Source of the DNA: Rozella allomycis CSF55
Lineage: Eukaryota; Rozellomycota
Direction of reading: 5' to 3'
Length of the DNA stretch: 49,023 bases
Assembly (NCBI GenBank): GCA_000442015.1
Contig: KE561207.1
Location: forward strand, 1 to 49,023
Below the pieces are notes generated by a model, which ran no database searches, was not told the origin of the DNA, and was given only the letters and a program-made list of their open reading frames with translations. A program made the translations under genes and the position numbers. Of this stretch, positions 32,173 through 42,683 are shown in pieces. The first letter of the stretch is position 1, and every line of letters begins with the position of its first letter.

Positions 32173-35100
32173 ATGATCATTTCACGCAAGTCCCAAATAG
32201 TGAGGCGCAGCGAGTCCCTTTATAAAATGCCCGAGATATTTGAGCCGATTCTAGTAGATTTCAGTTCATCGCAATTGCTCTTTGAAACTGAAGCGTTTTC
32301 TTTTTTCCGAGCTATAATGTATAAAGCTCTGCCTAATACGAAACCGATAATGCGGGACGAGAGCAGTGCAAGTCGGGTGTTAATCAAGACGCCTAGTGAA
32401 GAGTTGTTTGACCGTTTGGATGAGGTTGATAGGATTATACCATACTTCCAGAATGAGAAGCGCATGGCAGAGAGGTTTGCATCAAAGTGCGGAATGTTCC
32501 ATGTGCCGAGATGGATTAGGAGAACTCAGGAAGGAATTGCCCTTGTTTATGATGATTTTGGAGGCTGTTCATTAAGGGAGATGTGTTTGAAGATGGGCTT
32601 TAGCGATCGGTTGCGAGTGTTTTTGAAGGTAGCGATTGATATAACTAGAATGTTGTATGTTTTGCATGACAGTGGAGGTGTATTTAGGAATTTGAGTATG
32701 AAATGTTTTTTGGTGGATGATAATTTTGATATGCGCGTCTTTAATTATACGTTGATGAGTTTTGTGGAAAGCGAGAGTGTGTCTTTTGATTTTATTGACC
32801 GATGGGAGTCTAGTATGATTGATTTGCAGTATGTTAGTCCTGAGCAAACAGGGAGGATGAACCGATGTGTGGACTATCGGAGTGATTTTTATAGTTTAGG
32901 GGTTATTTTGTATGAGTGGTTGTGTGGAACTGCTCCTTTTGATGGAGCCGATAGGCATGATTTGGTGTATGCGCATTTGGCTGTGCAGCCGCGACATCCG
33001 AGTGAAGTTTGGAATGAGATTCCTAAAGCGTATGGCGATGTGGTGATGAAGCTAATGTCAAAGAGGGCTGAAGATAGGTATTTTAGTTGTTCTGGATTGT
33101 TGGTGGATTTGGAGAGTTTGACGCGGGGAGTGGATAAATCATTCATAGCCGGGGTCTACGATGATAAGAGTAGATTGATGATACCAGAAAAATTGTATGG
33201 AAGGGAAGAGCAAGTCAAGGCGTAATTTAAGGAGATTATTTTCATGTAGAATAATTGAAGCGTATGAAACAGTTTGTTCTGGACAGGTTGCTGTTGTGAT
33301 GATATCAGGTTATTCGGGAATAGGCAAAACATCTCTTGTTCGTGAGGTGTATAAAGAAATTAGCAGAACAAGGTAACATGAATTGGATTTATTAAAAGGG
33401 GCTTTTTCATTAGTGGAAAATTTGAGCAATTTGGAAGATCGACGCCATTTGAGTCGTTGATCCAAGCATTTAATGGGTTGATAAAGCANTCCAAGCATTT
33501 AATGGATTAATAAAGCATTTATTATCACTTTCGACTGAATTGTTTGAGAAATGGCGCGACAAGATATTGGAAGCTTTGGAAGGCCACGGAGGAGCTCTGG
33601 TTGAGATTATTCCTGGGTTGATTGATATAATTGGCGAGCAAGAAGAGTTACCGAAATTGGGACCTGAAGAAACGACGAAGCGAATGAGTTTAGCGTTGAA
33701 AAAGTTTGTGCGAGTGTTTTGCAGTGTGGAGCATCCGTTGGTGTTATTTATGGATGATATAACGTGGGCGGATGCAGAGTCTCTGAAATTGATGGAAGAG
33801 CTGGCTAATTTGCACGGGATAGCACTGATGTTGATAGGAGCGTATAGAGACAATGAAGTGCCAGTGACGAGTTTGTTGAACGAGGTGTTGGGTAGATTGC
33901 GACACACGGATCATTATTTGTTTGAGATTGTTTTAGAAAAGTTGAATGTGAATGATGTGCAATTGTTCCTGTCTGATTGCCTGTACTACCATATGGCGTC
34001 ACCTAGATTGTGTAAACTGACGCAGCTGCTGTACTCCAAGAGTGGCGGCAATCCGTTTTTTCTGATCCAGTTGTTGAAGCATTTGGTGAGCCAGGGAACT
34101 ATTTATTTTAATTTTGAGATTGGGGAGTGGGAATGGACTGTGGAGGATTTGGAAAAGGTTGAGATTACGGAGAATGTTGTGTATTTGATGATCAAGCTGA
34201 TTCGGGGGATGAAAGAGTCGAATCAGAGAATATTGAAGTGTGCTAGCTGCTGTGGGACTATATTTAAGAGTCGTGATGTTGCAAAGTGTTTGGGGATGAG
34301 CAGTTATGAGCTGGTGGGAGAGTTGGATGAGGCGTTGAAGAATAATTTAGTTGTTAAAGTGAATGGATGTGAGGATATTGAGGCAACGGCAGTAGAGATC
34401 AACACTGGTACTAATATTTGTTATAGACTAAATCAGATAAATTTGATAATTTCAAATATGCGTTTACACATGATAGGATCCAACAAGCGTCGAATGAAAT
34501 GTTGAAAGAAGAGGAGAAGCGAAATATTCATTTAAAATTGGCGCGGTATAATTTATGAAATTTCAGAAATAGATATTATTATGAGGAGTGTTTGAATGAG
34601 AAAATGAAGGAAGAGGCATTATTTGGCATAGTCCAGCATTACAATGAGGCATTAGATCTAGTTGTAGAGGATGAGGAGAGGTTGATAGTGTGTGAATTGA
34701 ATTTGCGCGCGAGCAAGAGAGCCAGGGCCTCTGCGTCGTATTCAACGAGTCTGACGTTTTCCAATGCAGCGATAAGATCGTTCCCTGATAAGCTGAAAAA
34801 AGACCATTTTGAATTTTATTTTAAATTGTTGTTGAATAATTTGGAATCGGAGTATTTGAATACGAATTATGAGAGGGCCAAGGAGATGATAGATTTAGCG
34901 TTGCAAGAGTCGCAGTAAGAATTTAATTGAGAGTTGAGGGGTAGGAGTGAGTTGCAAAAGGCGCAAGTGTTGTCGCACCAGGTGTTGTATAAGACGAGTC
35001 AGGGCAAGGTGTTGGAAGCGATTGAGAGTGGATGGCAGGCGTTTAGGCTGTTGGGGGTTGAGATACCGACTGAGAGTGGGGCTATTGATAGGATGTTTAA

Positions 35101-38100
35101 TGAGTTGTTTGAGAAGAATAGGATGTTGTCAAAGGATATTGAAAAGCTGATTGAGTTGCCTGAGATGACTAGAGAAGATTATAGAGTTGTTATAAAGATA
35201 GGTAATCAGAGATTGATAGTGTTAAAATAGGTAATCAAAGATTGATAGAGTTAAAATAGGTAAATAGAGATTGATAGAGTTAACTAAGGTAAATGGATAA
35301 GTTAATTCACAATAATAGGTAAATAACCCACTACTTTTTGAGAAAGGGATTGATTTGATACCACCAGTTTATTTTGCTAGACCAGAATTGTTGGTGCCAA
35401 TGATATTAAAGTTGGTTGAATTGAGTGTAAAGAATGGAATATCATCATTAACATCATACGTGTATTGTCTATTTGGACTAGTTTTGAGTGGATTAAAGTA
35501 AAAAGAATTTTAATATTTAAAAGATATTATAAGGATTCGTATGTGTTTGGCAAGGCGGCGATGCATGTGTTGGACAAGTATCCGAATGATCCCATCGAGT
35601 GTCAAGTGATTAAAGTGTATGCCAGTCATATCCAATGTTGGAATGAGCCTTTGATGAATACATTGGAAACATTTAATAGAAGTTTGCAAGCAGGGATTAA
35701 TTATGCCAACAAGGAGTATTATGGGTATGGATCAGCTGAGAGAATTATTTATTCATTCTTTTCTGGTGTAAAGTTGGAGTTGATAATGGAGCAGGGAAGT
35801 AGATTGTTGACAATTGTAGAAGAATTGAAGCAAGTAAGTGAATTTGTGTGATGAGAAAGGATATTGGAATTTACTATACGAGATTGTTTCTGCAGTTGAT
35901 TTATAATTTGATCAATTCAGAGTCTGTTATAGATCCGATAATACTAACAGGCCAGTATTTCAATGAGAGTGATTTCCATAAACTGGAGAGTGTGACGTTG
36001 CTAGTGTTTGCATTTTATTTGTGTAAACTGATCTTGTGTGTAGTGTTTGGTGAGTATGACAAGGCGTGTATCTATTCGGCATTGGCAAAGCAGAATGCCA
36101 AGGGAGCGCCTGGACTGTTTATGTTGGCTGAATTGGAGTTTTATGCTACTTGTGGGTTTATTATGGAGTATAGAAATAATAAAGAGTTTCTGATTGATGA
36201 TATTGAGAATGGTTTGAATGAATTGAAAGTTGGGATGAACAGTTGTGAGTATAATTTGGATAATAAGATAAAGATACTGGAAGCATGCAAAGCTGCTATT
36301 ATAGGGGATAGCAATAATAGTTTTAAACATGCTACTCATAGTAATTTTAATCATGAAATTGATCAACATGAAGCAGAGAGGGTAGAACATTTGTTTGATT
36401 TGGCTATTGATGCTTCATTGAAAGATGGGTTTATTCATGAATACGCAATTTGTTTAGAATTGAAGGCAAAATTATTAATGAGATCGAAATCTAATTATTA
36501 CTTGTTGCATCAAGAAGCGTATTATGCGTATTTAAAGTGGGGCTCAACCACCAAGGGACATCAGCTGTTGAATTTAATAGGAAAGCGATTACTGTCAACC
36601 ACACCTAGACTGAATTCATCAACAGTTAGTGAGAAGATTGAAAGAAGGAGTATTGTTGAGATTAATTCAAGTATTTTGATAAAGGCGTGTGAAGTTATTA
36701 ATGATTTGGTTGATTTTGATTCTATTTGTAGAACATTGATGGAGTTGGTTGTCAAGTGTGTTGATGCTGATAGAGGGTATTTGGTTATGCAAGATTTGAT
36801 TAATAATGTAGATCCGCATGTTAAATTGAGTATTGTAGGGAAGAATAGTAAAGGTGAGAATGGTAAAGGAGAGAAGAGTAGTTCTAGTAGTGTGTCTGAT
36901 GGGAGTTCTAGCAGTAACATTCAAATGCACCCATCCACTTGCACTTCTTCTACTTCAACATCGACTACATCTATGGTACCGTGGTCATTGATTAATTATT
37001 GCTTGAGATCTAAAAAGAAAGTGATAAATGAATTTGATGATTTTATTAAAGATGAATATTTTAATTTGAATAAAACAAATCATGTATTGTGTGTTCCATT
37101 GGTTGACAAGGCTAGATGTATTGGATGTGTTTACTTGGAATCCAATAGAATAGGATTTAAACAGGAACAAATAGAAACATTGAAATTGTTATTGTTTCAA
37201 ACTACAACGCATCTTGTGAATTCCATGTTGATTAGTGGGAATGAAAAGAAGGATTTAATGATTGAAAAGCTGAAACAAGATTTGCGAAAGAACAATACTA
37301 ATTTAGAGTCTCTTGTGCAGAATAGAACGAAAATATTGGAAATAAGAAATAAACAATTGACGGATGAAATTCAAGAGAGAAAGAGAATTGAAGTTGAACT
37401 GAAAAGAGCGAAAGATGAAGCAGAAGCAGCAACGTTGTCTAAAAGCCAGTTTCTAGCCAACATGTCACATGAAATAAGAACTCCAATGAATGCCATTATT
37501 GGATTCACTGATCTCTTGCTGTTAACCAATCTGAATTCCAACCAAGCAGAATTCGCATCAAGCGTTAAATCAAGTGCGCAAGATTTGTTAACAATTATTA
37601 ACGATATTCTAGATTTCTCCAAAGTGGAAACTGGCAATATTGTTTTGGAGAGTTTAAAGTTTAATATTGAGAAGAGTATTGAAAGTTGTTTGGAAGTTGT
37701 TAATTCAATCAAGAATTCTGAGAATTTGGATTTGAGTTTGATTGTTAATAAGAATTTGCCAAATTTTGTTATTGGGGATCCTACTAGGTTTAGACAAGTT
37801 GTATTGAATTTGTTGTCTAATGCGATAAAGTTTACAAAGCAAGGGGATGTTTGTATTCAAGTAGAGATTTGTGAAAATGAAGAATGTGAAGATGAACTAG
37901 CAATAGGTAATTTGTATGAAGTGGAATTAACATTAGGTAACTTTTATAGTTTAGATTTAAGGTTAAGGTAATCAATTGACTGACGCACAGTCTTGCTTTG
38001 CACTAAACTCTCCATTACCTTCAGTTAAATCAAACAATTCACATTCTTCTCAACCATCAATCTACTCTAAACAATTCCATTCAACAAGCGAATCATTTCA

Positions 38101-39349
38101 TTCATCAAACCCCACAAACAACAAATACCTTCTAGTAGTCAAAGTGTATGATACAGGAATTGGAATCTCCAAAGAAAACAGAAAAAAATTATTCAAATTA
38201 TTCCAACAAGCAGATTCTTCAATAACAAGAAATTTTGGTGGCACTGGGCTTGGTCTTTCGCTTTCTAAAAGTTTAGCGAATGCTATGGGCGGTGATGTCT
38301 ACATTGCCTCTAGCAAAGTCAACGTTGGCTCGTGTTTTGTTTTTAAATGCAAAGTTGGTATTGATTTCAGCAGCTCTACTTCTTTAATTAGTGATTCTAC
38401 AAGTAAAAGTACAAGCACTTCTAGCACTATGAATATATTAAACAACATGACTTTAAACACTTCTACTCCTACAATGAATATACCTTCTACTTCTACAATG
38501 AATACCCCTTCTACTCCTTCTACAATGAGTACCCCTTCTACTTTTACTTTTACTTCTTCTACTACGTCTACGTCTACTTCTAATGAGTCAAATGATAATG
38601 ACGTTCTAAATTTCAATCTTTTACTAAACAAAAAATATTCCCTCATAGTCGACGACAAATCTTCCTTCTTTTCAAAATCTCTAATCTATTATCTAGAAAA
38701 CACCTTCAACTGCATTCCAAACGACAAAACTCCAGACTTTATCATCATCAAAGATTCATTCCTCCTTCCAACCAACATCCCCTCCACAGTCCCATCAATC
38801 CTCATCAAATCAAAGAAATCCCTTCACAAATCAGCATTCGAACTCACCCAACCAGTCAAACGAAAAGCCCTCTACGAAACAATCATCAAAGCACTCAAAA
38901 TAAACCCAAAAAACAATCTCCAATCTATCCCAGAATCTATTCCCGAAAAATCACAATCTAAAGAAAAAACCATCTCTGACGTTTCCATTCTACTGGCCGA
39001 AGACAATCTAGTCAACCAGAGACTCATATTTCACATGCTAAAGAAGATTGGATACAAGTGCGATCTCGCGGAAAATGGCGTGCAGGTGTTGGAGCTGTTG
39101 GAAAAGAAGACGTACAATATTATACTCATGGATGTGCAGATGCCCGTTATGGATGGGATTACTTGCACTAGGATTATTTTGAAAAAGAATTTGAAGAATA
39201 GACCGCTTATTGTCGCACTCACCGCTAATGCGCTGTCGGAATCAAAGGAAAGATGTTTGGATGCTGGAATGGATGATTTTTTAACGAAACCGATTAAATT
39301 AAGTGAATTGGAAAATGTTTTATCGAAAATTCAATCAACAAGGAAATAA
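32173..39349 (+). CDS. Giant hybrid histidine kinase with N-terminal pseudokinase and ATPase
   Basis: Order by position: a protein-kinase-like domain (32350-33080) with SPEQTGRMNRCVDYRSDFYS and LGVILYEWLCGTAPF, but RNLSMK in place of the HRD motif and no DFG, so a pseudokinase. Next is an AAA/STAND-type ATPase with GYSGIGKTSLV (Walker A) and VLFMDDITWAD (Walker B). A helical repeat region (34450-36600) follows, then a GAF domain (about 36640-37210) and HisKA (MSHEIRTPMNAIIGFTD). The catalytic ATPase has N box NLLSNAIKFT and VYDTGIGIS...GGTGLGLS. A degenerate receiver (38620-38900) and an intact receiver (AEDN, MDVQMPVMDG, KPIK) end the protein. This is the architecture of fungal class X hybrid kinases that feed a Ypd1-MAPK stress pathway. 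A false duplication at 33461-33517 shifts the frame. Confidence 0.88.
33461..33517. repeat. 28-bp duplication around a single N
   Basis: Positions 33461-33488 and 33490-33517 are the same 28-bp segment with two substitutions, separated by one N at 33489. Removing one copy plus the N (29 bp) restores a continuous ATPase frame (LIQAFNGLIKHLLSLS). This shows the extra copy is an assembly artefact and not biology. Confidence 0.85.
35202..35346 (+). repeat. 145-nt intron made of five intron-sized GTAA...AG units
   Basis: Consecutive units at 35202-35230, 35231-35259, 35260-35288, 35289-35318 and 35319-35346 are 29, 29, 29, 30 and 28 nt long. Each begins GTAA and ends AG. The first three share most of their sequence (core AGAGATTGATAG) and are tandem duplicates; the last two keep only the splice-site ends. 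Removing all five joins VVIKI to GIDLIPPVYF in frame. Confidence 0.75.
38385..38590 (+). repeat. Low-complexity Ser/Thr linker repeats in the histidine kinase
   Basis: Degenerate repeats of ACTTCTACT and ACAATGAATA encode a Ser/Thr/Met-rich linker between the catalytic ATPase domain and the degenerate receiver. Such arrays are length-variable and act as flexible spacers. Confidence 0.75.
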
Positions 39350-39464
39350 ATTTTTTAATTTAAAAGTAAAAAAGTAATGATATTGATATGTAATGGTGTT
39401 TATATGTAATGATTTAATGTTCAAATAATTTTAATATGATAAATGCAATTTTATTAACATTTAT

Positions 39465-40128
39465 TTAAGCATAATTAAATATCATTGATTCTTCCCTCTC
39501 TAATTTCTTTATCGTTTCAATCAATTCGTTCCTCTGCTTAATCAATCTTGGCCCATGCACAGTCACCTTTTGTTCATACTCATACGGCTTTATCTCTCTA
39601 TTCAGAGTTTCAATTTCCTTTCGCAGTTCCTTACTGTAGCTCTCATACTCTATCCAATCCTCTCCCTCAAACACATTCTTCTTCACCACCATCATATCAT
39701 TCTCAACAGCTATCATTCTATACTCGGACGCTACAATCACTTCCACACTCGTTTCAATAATCTCATCAGCCATCTTCTTAATCTCAGCAATCTTCCTCCT
39801 CACAAAACTCCTCGTCTTTACCCCCCGTCTATTCCACAGCACAACACTCATCAGTCCGCAATACTCTCCATACCCAAGCTTCACAGCATTCAACTGTCTC
39901 TCCACATCCTGCATCTCAGCATTCAGCTCCACCACTAGATAAATTCTCGCATTCTTATACCCACCCATATACCTTCTCGCCCTGCTCATCGCCTTCCACG
40001 CACGCATCTTTTTAAACACACTCGAGCTGCCAAATTCAGGCATGTCAATAATCTCAACACCATTCACTGCCATCCCCTTGCGGCCGTCAAATGTCGCACC
40101 GTCCCTAATTATATTGTTGCCAAACACG
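39465..40128 (-). CDS. GTPase-like C-terminal fragment joined across an N
   Basis: This 220-codon frame runs from an N at 40129 to a stop at 39465. It begins inside a P-loop GTPase-like region: ATFDGRKGMAVNGVEIIDMP, where EIIDMPEFG resembles the switch II motif DxPG of AIG1/GIMAP or septin-type GTPases. It continues with KNARIYLVVELNAEMQDVER and LMSVVLWNRRGVKTR and ends in a charged coiled coil. The upstream half with the P-loop is absent, apparently lost at the contig join. The frame happens to continue into MDM34 across the N, but the two parts are not known to be fused in any fungus. Codon use here favours G-ending codons more than MDM34 does. Confidence 0.5.
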
Positions 40129-40129
40129 N

Positions 40130-41239
40130 CACGGAAGATAACATGCTTGGGCGTCTCTCGCAAAGGTGACAGGGTACGGTATGTGTGCTGCAGATTCTTT
40201 AGTTTTGGAATTGCAAATGTTTGCTTTTCGGGATGTTTCAGTTTGCCGGAATTGAGGGAAAAGGTTATAGAGCGGATTCGAGTGAGTATGGAATCTTCAT
40301 GGCAAAGGTCTGGATTGTATATCACGGGATCAGAAAATGCACGTGACTTTGTGGATTTTAGTAGCAGTAGAGGGTCTGTAACTATGGGAAGTGTATATGG
40401 GTCATTTTCCTTGATTGTTTCAAGTTTTTTGTGGCCACGCGACGGCGGTCTAGAGTTAAGTGACGTGTCAGACATTGATTTTGATAAAGTGGGAGGTTTC
40501 TTTTGTGATAAGCGTATATCAGGCATAGATATGCTTGTCTTTGTCAACTTGCCTATTTCAGCCTTTTCTTTATCATCCGCTTCACCGGTTAAAGACATGA
40601 ACGAAGATGAGAAAGAGTGAAGCATATTCGGCAATTCTTCCATTAGCATATATCTAATAGCTTCCTCTATCTCATGTTGAAGCAAATCGTGGACACTGAC
40701 AATGTGGTCAAACGTGGAGCTCACAGTCACACTTTTCAAAGGATCGTTCTTGAAATTTAAAGTTATCTTTTTGTTTCGTAAATCAACCACAAGAGAAAAT
40801 ATGCCTTGAATACGCAATTCACTAATCTTTAGATCGATTGGAACCGCAAGTGGTTTGTGAGCAAATACGATGCCCTTTTTCTTTATTTTTGAGCGCGGAG
40901 AGTTGGTTGAAGTCATAGGATTGACCTACAAAAAATCGATGCTTTAATTACCTGAACATTTGCGTGTAAGACTATTTCCGAATCTCCGAAATATTCAAGT
41001 TTCATTATCAAATGTAATCTGTCCAATGATAGCTCGGAAATCTCTAGTATATCAAGTTTTGGAGCCTAAAATTATAATTTACAAATCATTTATACAATGG
41101 AACCAAGGCTAAATGATTTTATAGTTATTTCTCCAACTATTTTGTCAAAACTCTTTTCATTCAAAACAGAATGTAATTTGTCTTTTAGCTCATCATTAAC
41201 GATGGAGTTTAGCTCTGTCCATTGAAATTTGAAAGACAT
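40130..41239 (-). CDS. MDM34: ERMES subunit Mdm34, 3' end cut by an N
   Basis: Exons are joined by introns of about 30 nt (near 41067-41096) and 26 nt (near 40926-40951). The N-terminus MSFKFQWTELNSIVNDELKD and the SMP-domain segments APKLDILEISEL, LAVPIDLKISELRIQGIFSL, ITLNFKNDPLKSVTVSSTFD and HEIEEAIRYMLMEELPNMLH match Mdm34 in order. A Ser-rich disordered region follows, as in the family. Mdm34 is the outer-mitochondrial-membrane part of ERMES and carries lipid between ER and mitochondria. The reading frame runs into the N at 40129, so the true C-terminus is probably missing. Start is ATG 41239, in the family-typical position. Confidence 0.9.
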
Positions 41240-41283
41240 TATATAGTTAACTAAAGCTCTAAATATAGATGCAATGATGTTGT

Positions 41284-41608
41284 TTATTTCAATTTACAGA
41301 ATAACATGCGCAATATAGACTTTAGCATATCGGTTAGGATGCTCAGAATGCTTTTGGTTCTAATAGATATTGTTACCAGTGTTTTGCAGAATTTCATATC
41401 TACATTTCGCCATGGAACTAGAAAAACTTCTAATGGCTGNTATTGATAATATTTATTTCAATTTACAGAATAACATGCGCAATACTGACTTTAGCATATC
41501 GGTTAGGATGCTCAAAATGCTTTTGCTTCTAATAGATATTGTTACCAGTGTTTTGCAAAATTTCATATCTACATTTCGCCATGGAACTAGAAAAACTTCT
41601 AATGGCTG
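41284..41608. repeat. 156-bp duplication around a single N
   Basis: The segments 41284-41439 and 41453-41608 are near-identical (about five substitutions), with a lone N at 41440 close to the junction. This is the same pattern as at 16999 and 33489 and most likely marks overlapping contig ends. The duplicated piece holds the 3' end of the gene at 41453-41886. Confidence 0.85.
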
Positions 41609-41886
41609 GATTTCAGCATCTACCACTTCTCCATTACACAATTTTGTTTGCACTGTCATTTTTGAATTGGTCTTTATAGATTTAGAAATTGCGAATAGTA
41701 GACTGGAGAGTGCCGAGTTGTCAATCATGTTCATTAATGGCTTCTTAACAAGTATATATGTTTCAAATTCTGTAGTATTAAAGAGGACGTCGTCTACGAC
41801 TCCAAATGGATCAATGATAACCTTTAGGACAGCCATAAAGCTTAACTTGGTGAAATGCACAAATTTTACACATGAAGAGGTCCCAT
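41453..41886 (-). CDS. Unrecognised protein
   Basis: The exon 41453 to about 41855 is open for some 133 codons. An initiating exon can be joined through a 26-nt intron (about 41846-41871), giving MGPLHLSFMAVLKVIIDPFG. The protein alternates strands and helices (FNTTEFETYILVKKPLMNM, SSLLFAISKSIKTNSKMTVQ, PLEVFLVPWRNVDMKFCKTL). No motif is recognised. The 3' end lies in the duplicated segment, and both copies keep the same stop. Real gene likely; function unknown. Confidence 0.5.
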
Positions 41887-42074
41887 ATTACACGTAAGAA
41901 AAATCGAAAAAAATAATAGTGGATATAAAGGGCTACACCTGAAGCTTACGAATTTTTAATTACGGAAAGAATTTTTTTGTCACTTTACAGATAGTAACAG
42001 ATAAGCCACAGGAAGCGTTCAATTGCCTATTTAAGCGATTCCCAATTGCGTACCCTTGTCAAAAATTGTTCTAA

Positions 42075-42629
42075 ATGGTGTCCAAGCTAATCATTTTGCT
42101 ATGCATTACTCTATCAATGTGGGCATTCGTTATTAAGGAGATCCACAACAATAGCAGCGAGTCATCGAGGCCGTTACACCCATACGCCATCGAAGAAACA
42201 CCAAACGCTCAAGGCTTGCAAGAAATCGAGTCTTTAGAGGATGTAAACCTTTCCACCAGCGAACAAATTGAAGAAATCGAAGGTCGCCTCCGCTCAATGC
42301 AAGTAGAAGAACTCGAAACTGCTAATGAAAATGAACCAGAGCTTGAGATTGAAGAATTTACAAATGGAAATCAAACCGAAGGTTACGGTGGAACCGAATT
42401 GGATGGAGCAGCACCATTGGCCCAATTGTTCAACGGACTGAATAATATGGCTACCAGACTTGACGCTAAAGCTCAAGAAATTAACAACCGCAATATATCA
42501 GATGAGGATGTGGGAGCTCAATTAGGAGCTGGATTTGAAATGCTCGGTGAAATGCTTAATTGTTTCCTTCAACCCGCTGCTGGAAATGGAACAAATACCG
42601 AAGCGACTCCTGAATGTGTTATTCAGTAA
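42075..42629 (+). CDS. Secreted acidic protein, lineage-specific candidate
   Basis: A single exon of 184 codons. The first 19 residues, MVSKLIILLCITLSMWAFV, form a clear signal peptide or signal anchor. The rest is highly acidic and Asn/Glu-rich, with potential N-glycosylation sites (NNSS, NLST, NQTE, NGTN). Two late Cys residues could form a disulfide (NCFL and ECVI). There is no transmembrane segment after the signal and no recognised domain. The layout resembles small secreted effector-type proteins of parasitic fungi, but no function can be assigned. A GC-neutral intergenic leader of about 180 bp precedes it. Confidence 0.7.
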   Translation: MVSKLIILLCITLSMWAFVIKEIHNNSSESSRPLHPYAIEETPNAQGLQEIESLEDVNLSTSEQIEEIEGRLRSMQVEELETANENEPELEIEEFTNGNQTEGYGGTELDGAAPLAQLFNGLNNMATRLDAKAQEINNRNISDEDVGAQLGAGFEMLGEMLNCFLQPAAGNGTNTEATPECVIQ

Positions 42630-42683
42630 TTATTTATTTAATAAATTGCTTTTTTATTACTTGTCCGATAACATTTATTAAGA

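Noticed and set aside
32220-33146. Minus-strand open frames over the pseudokinase region
   Set aside because: The plus strand carries recognisable domains; the reverse frames have antisense-type composition.
36001-37712. Minus-strand open frames over the GAF and HisKA region
   Set aside because: They are shadows of the conserved plus-strand histidine kinase motifs.
40042-40620. 192-codon plus-strand open frame over MDM34
   Set aside because: It crosses the N at 40129 and is antisense to the Ser-rich part of MDM34.
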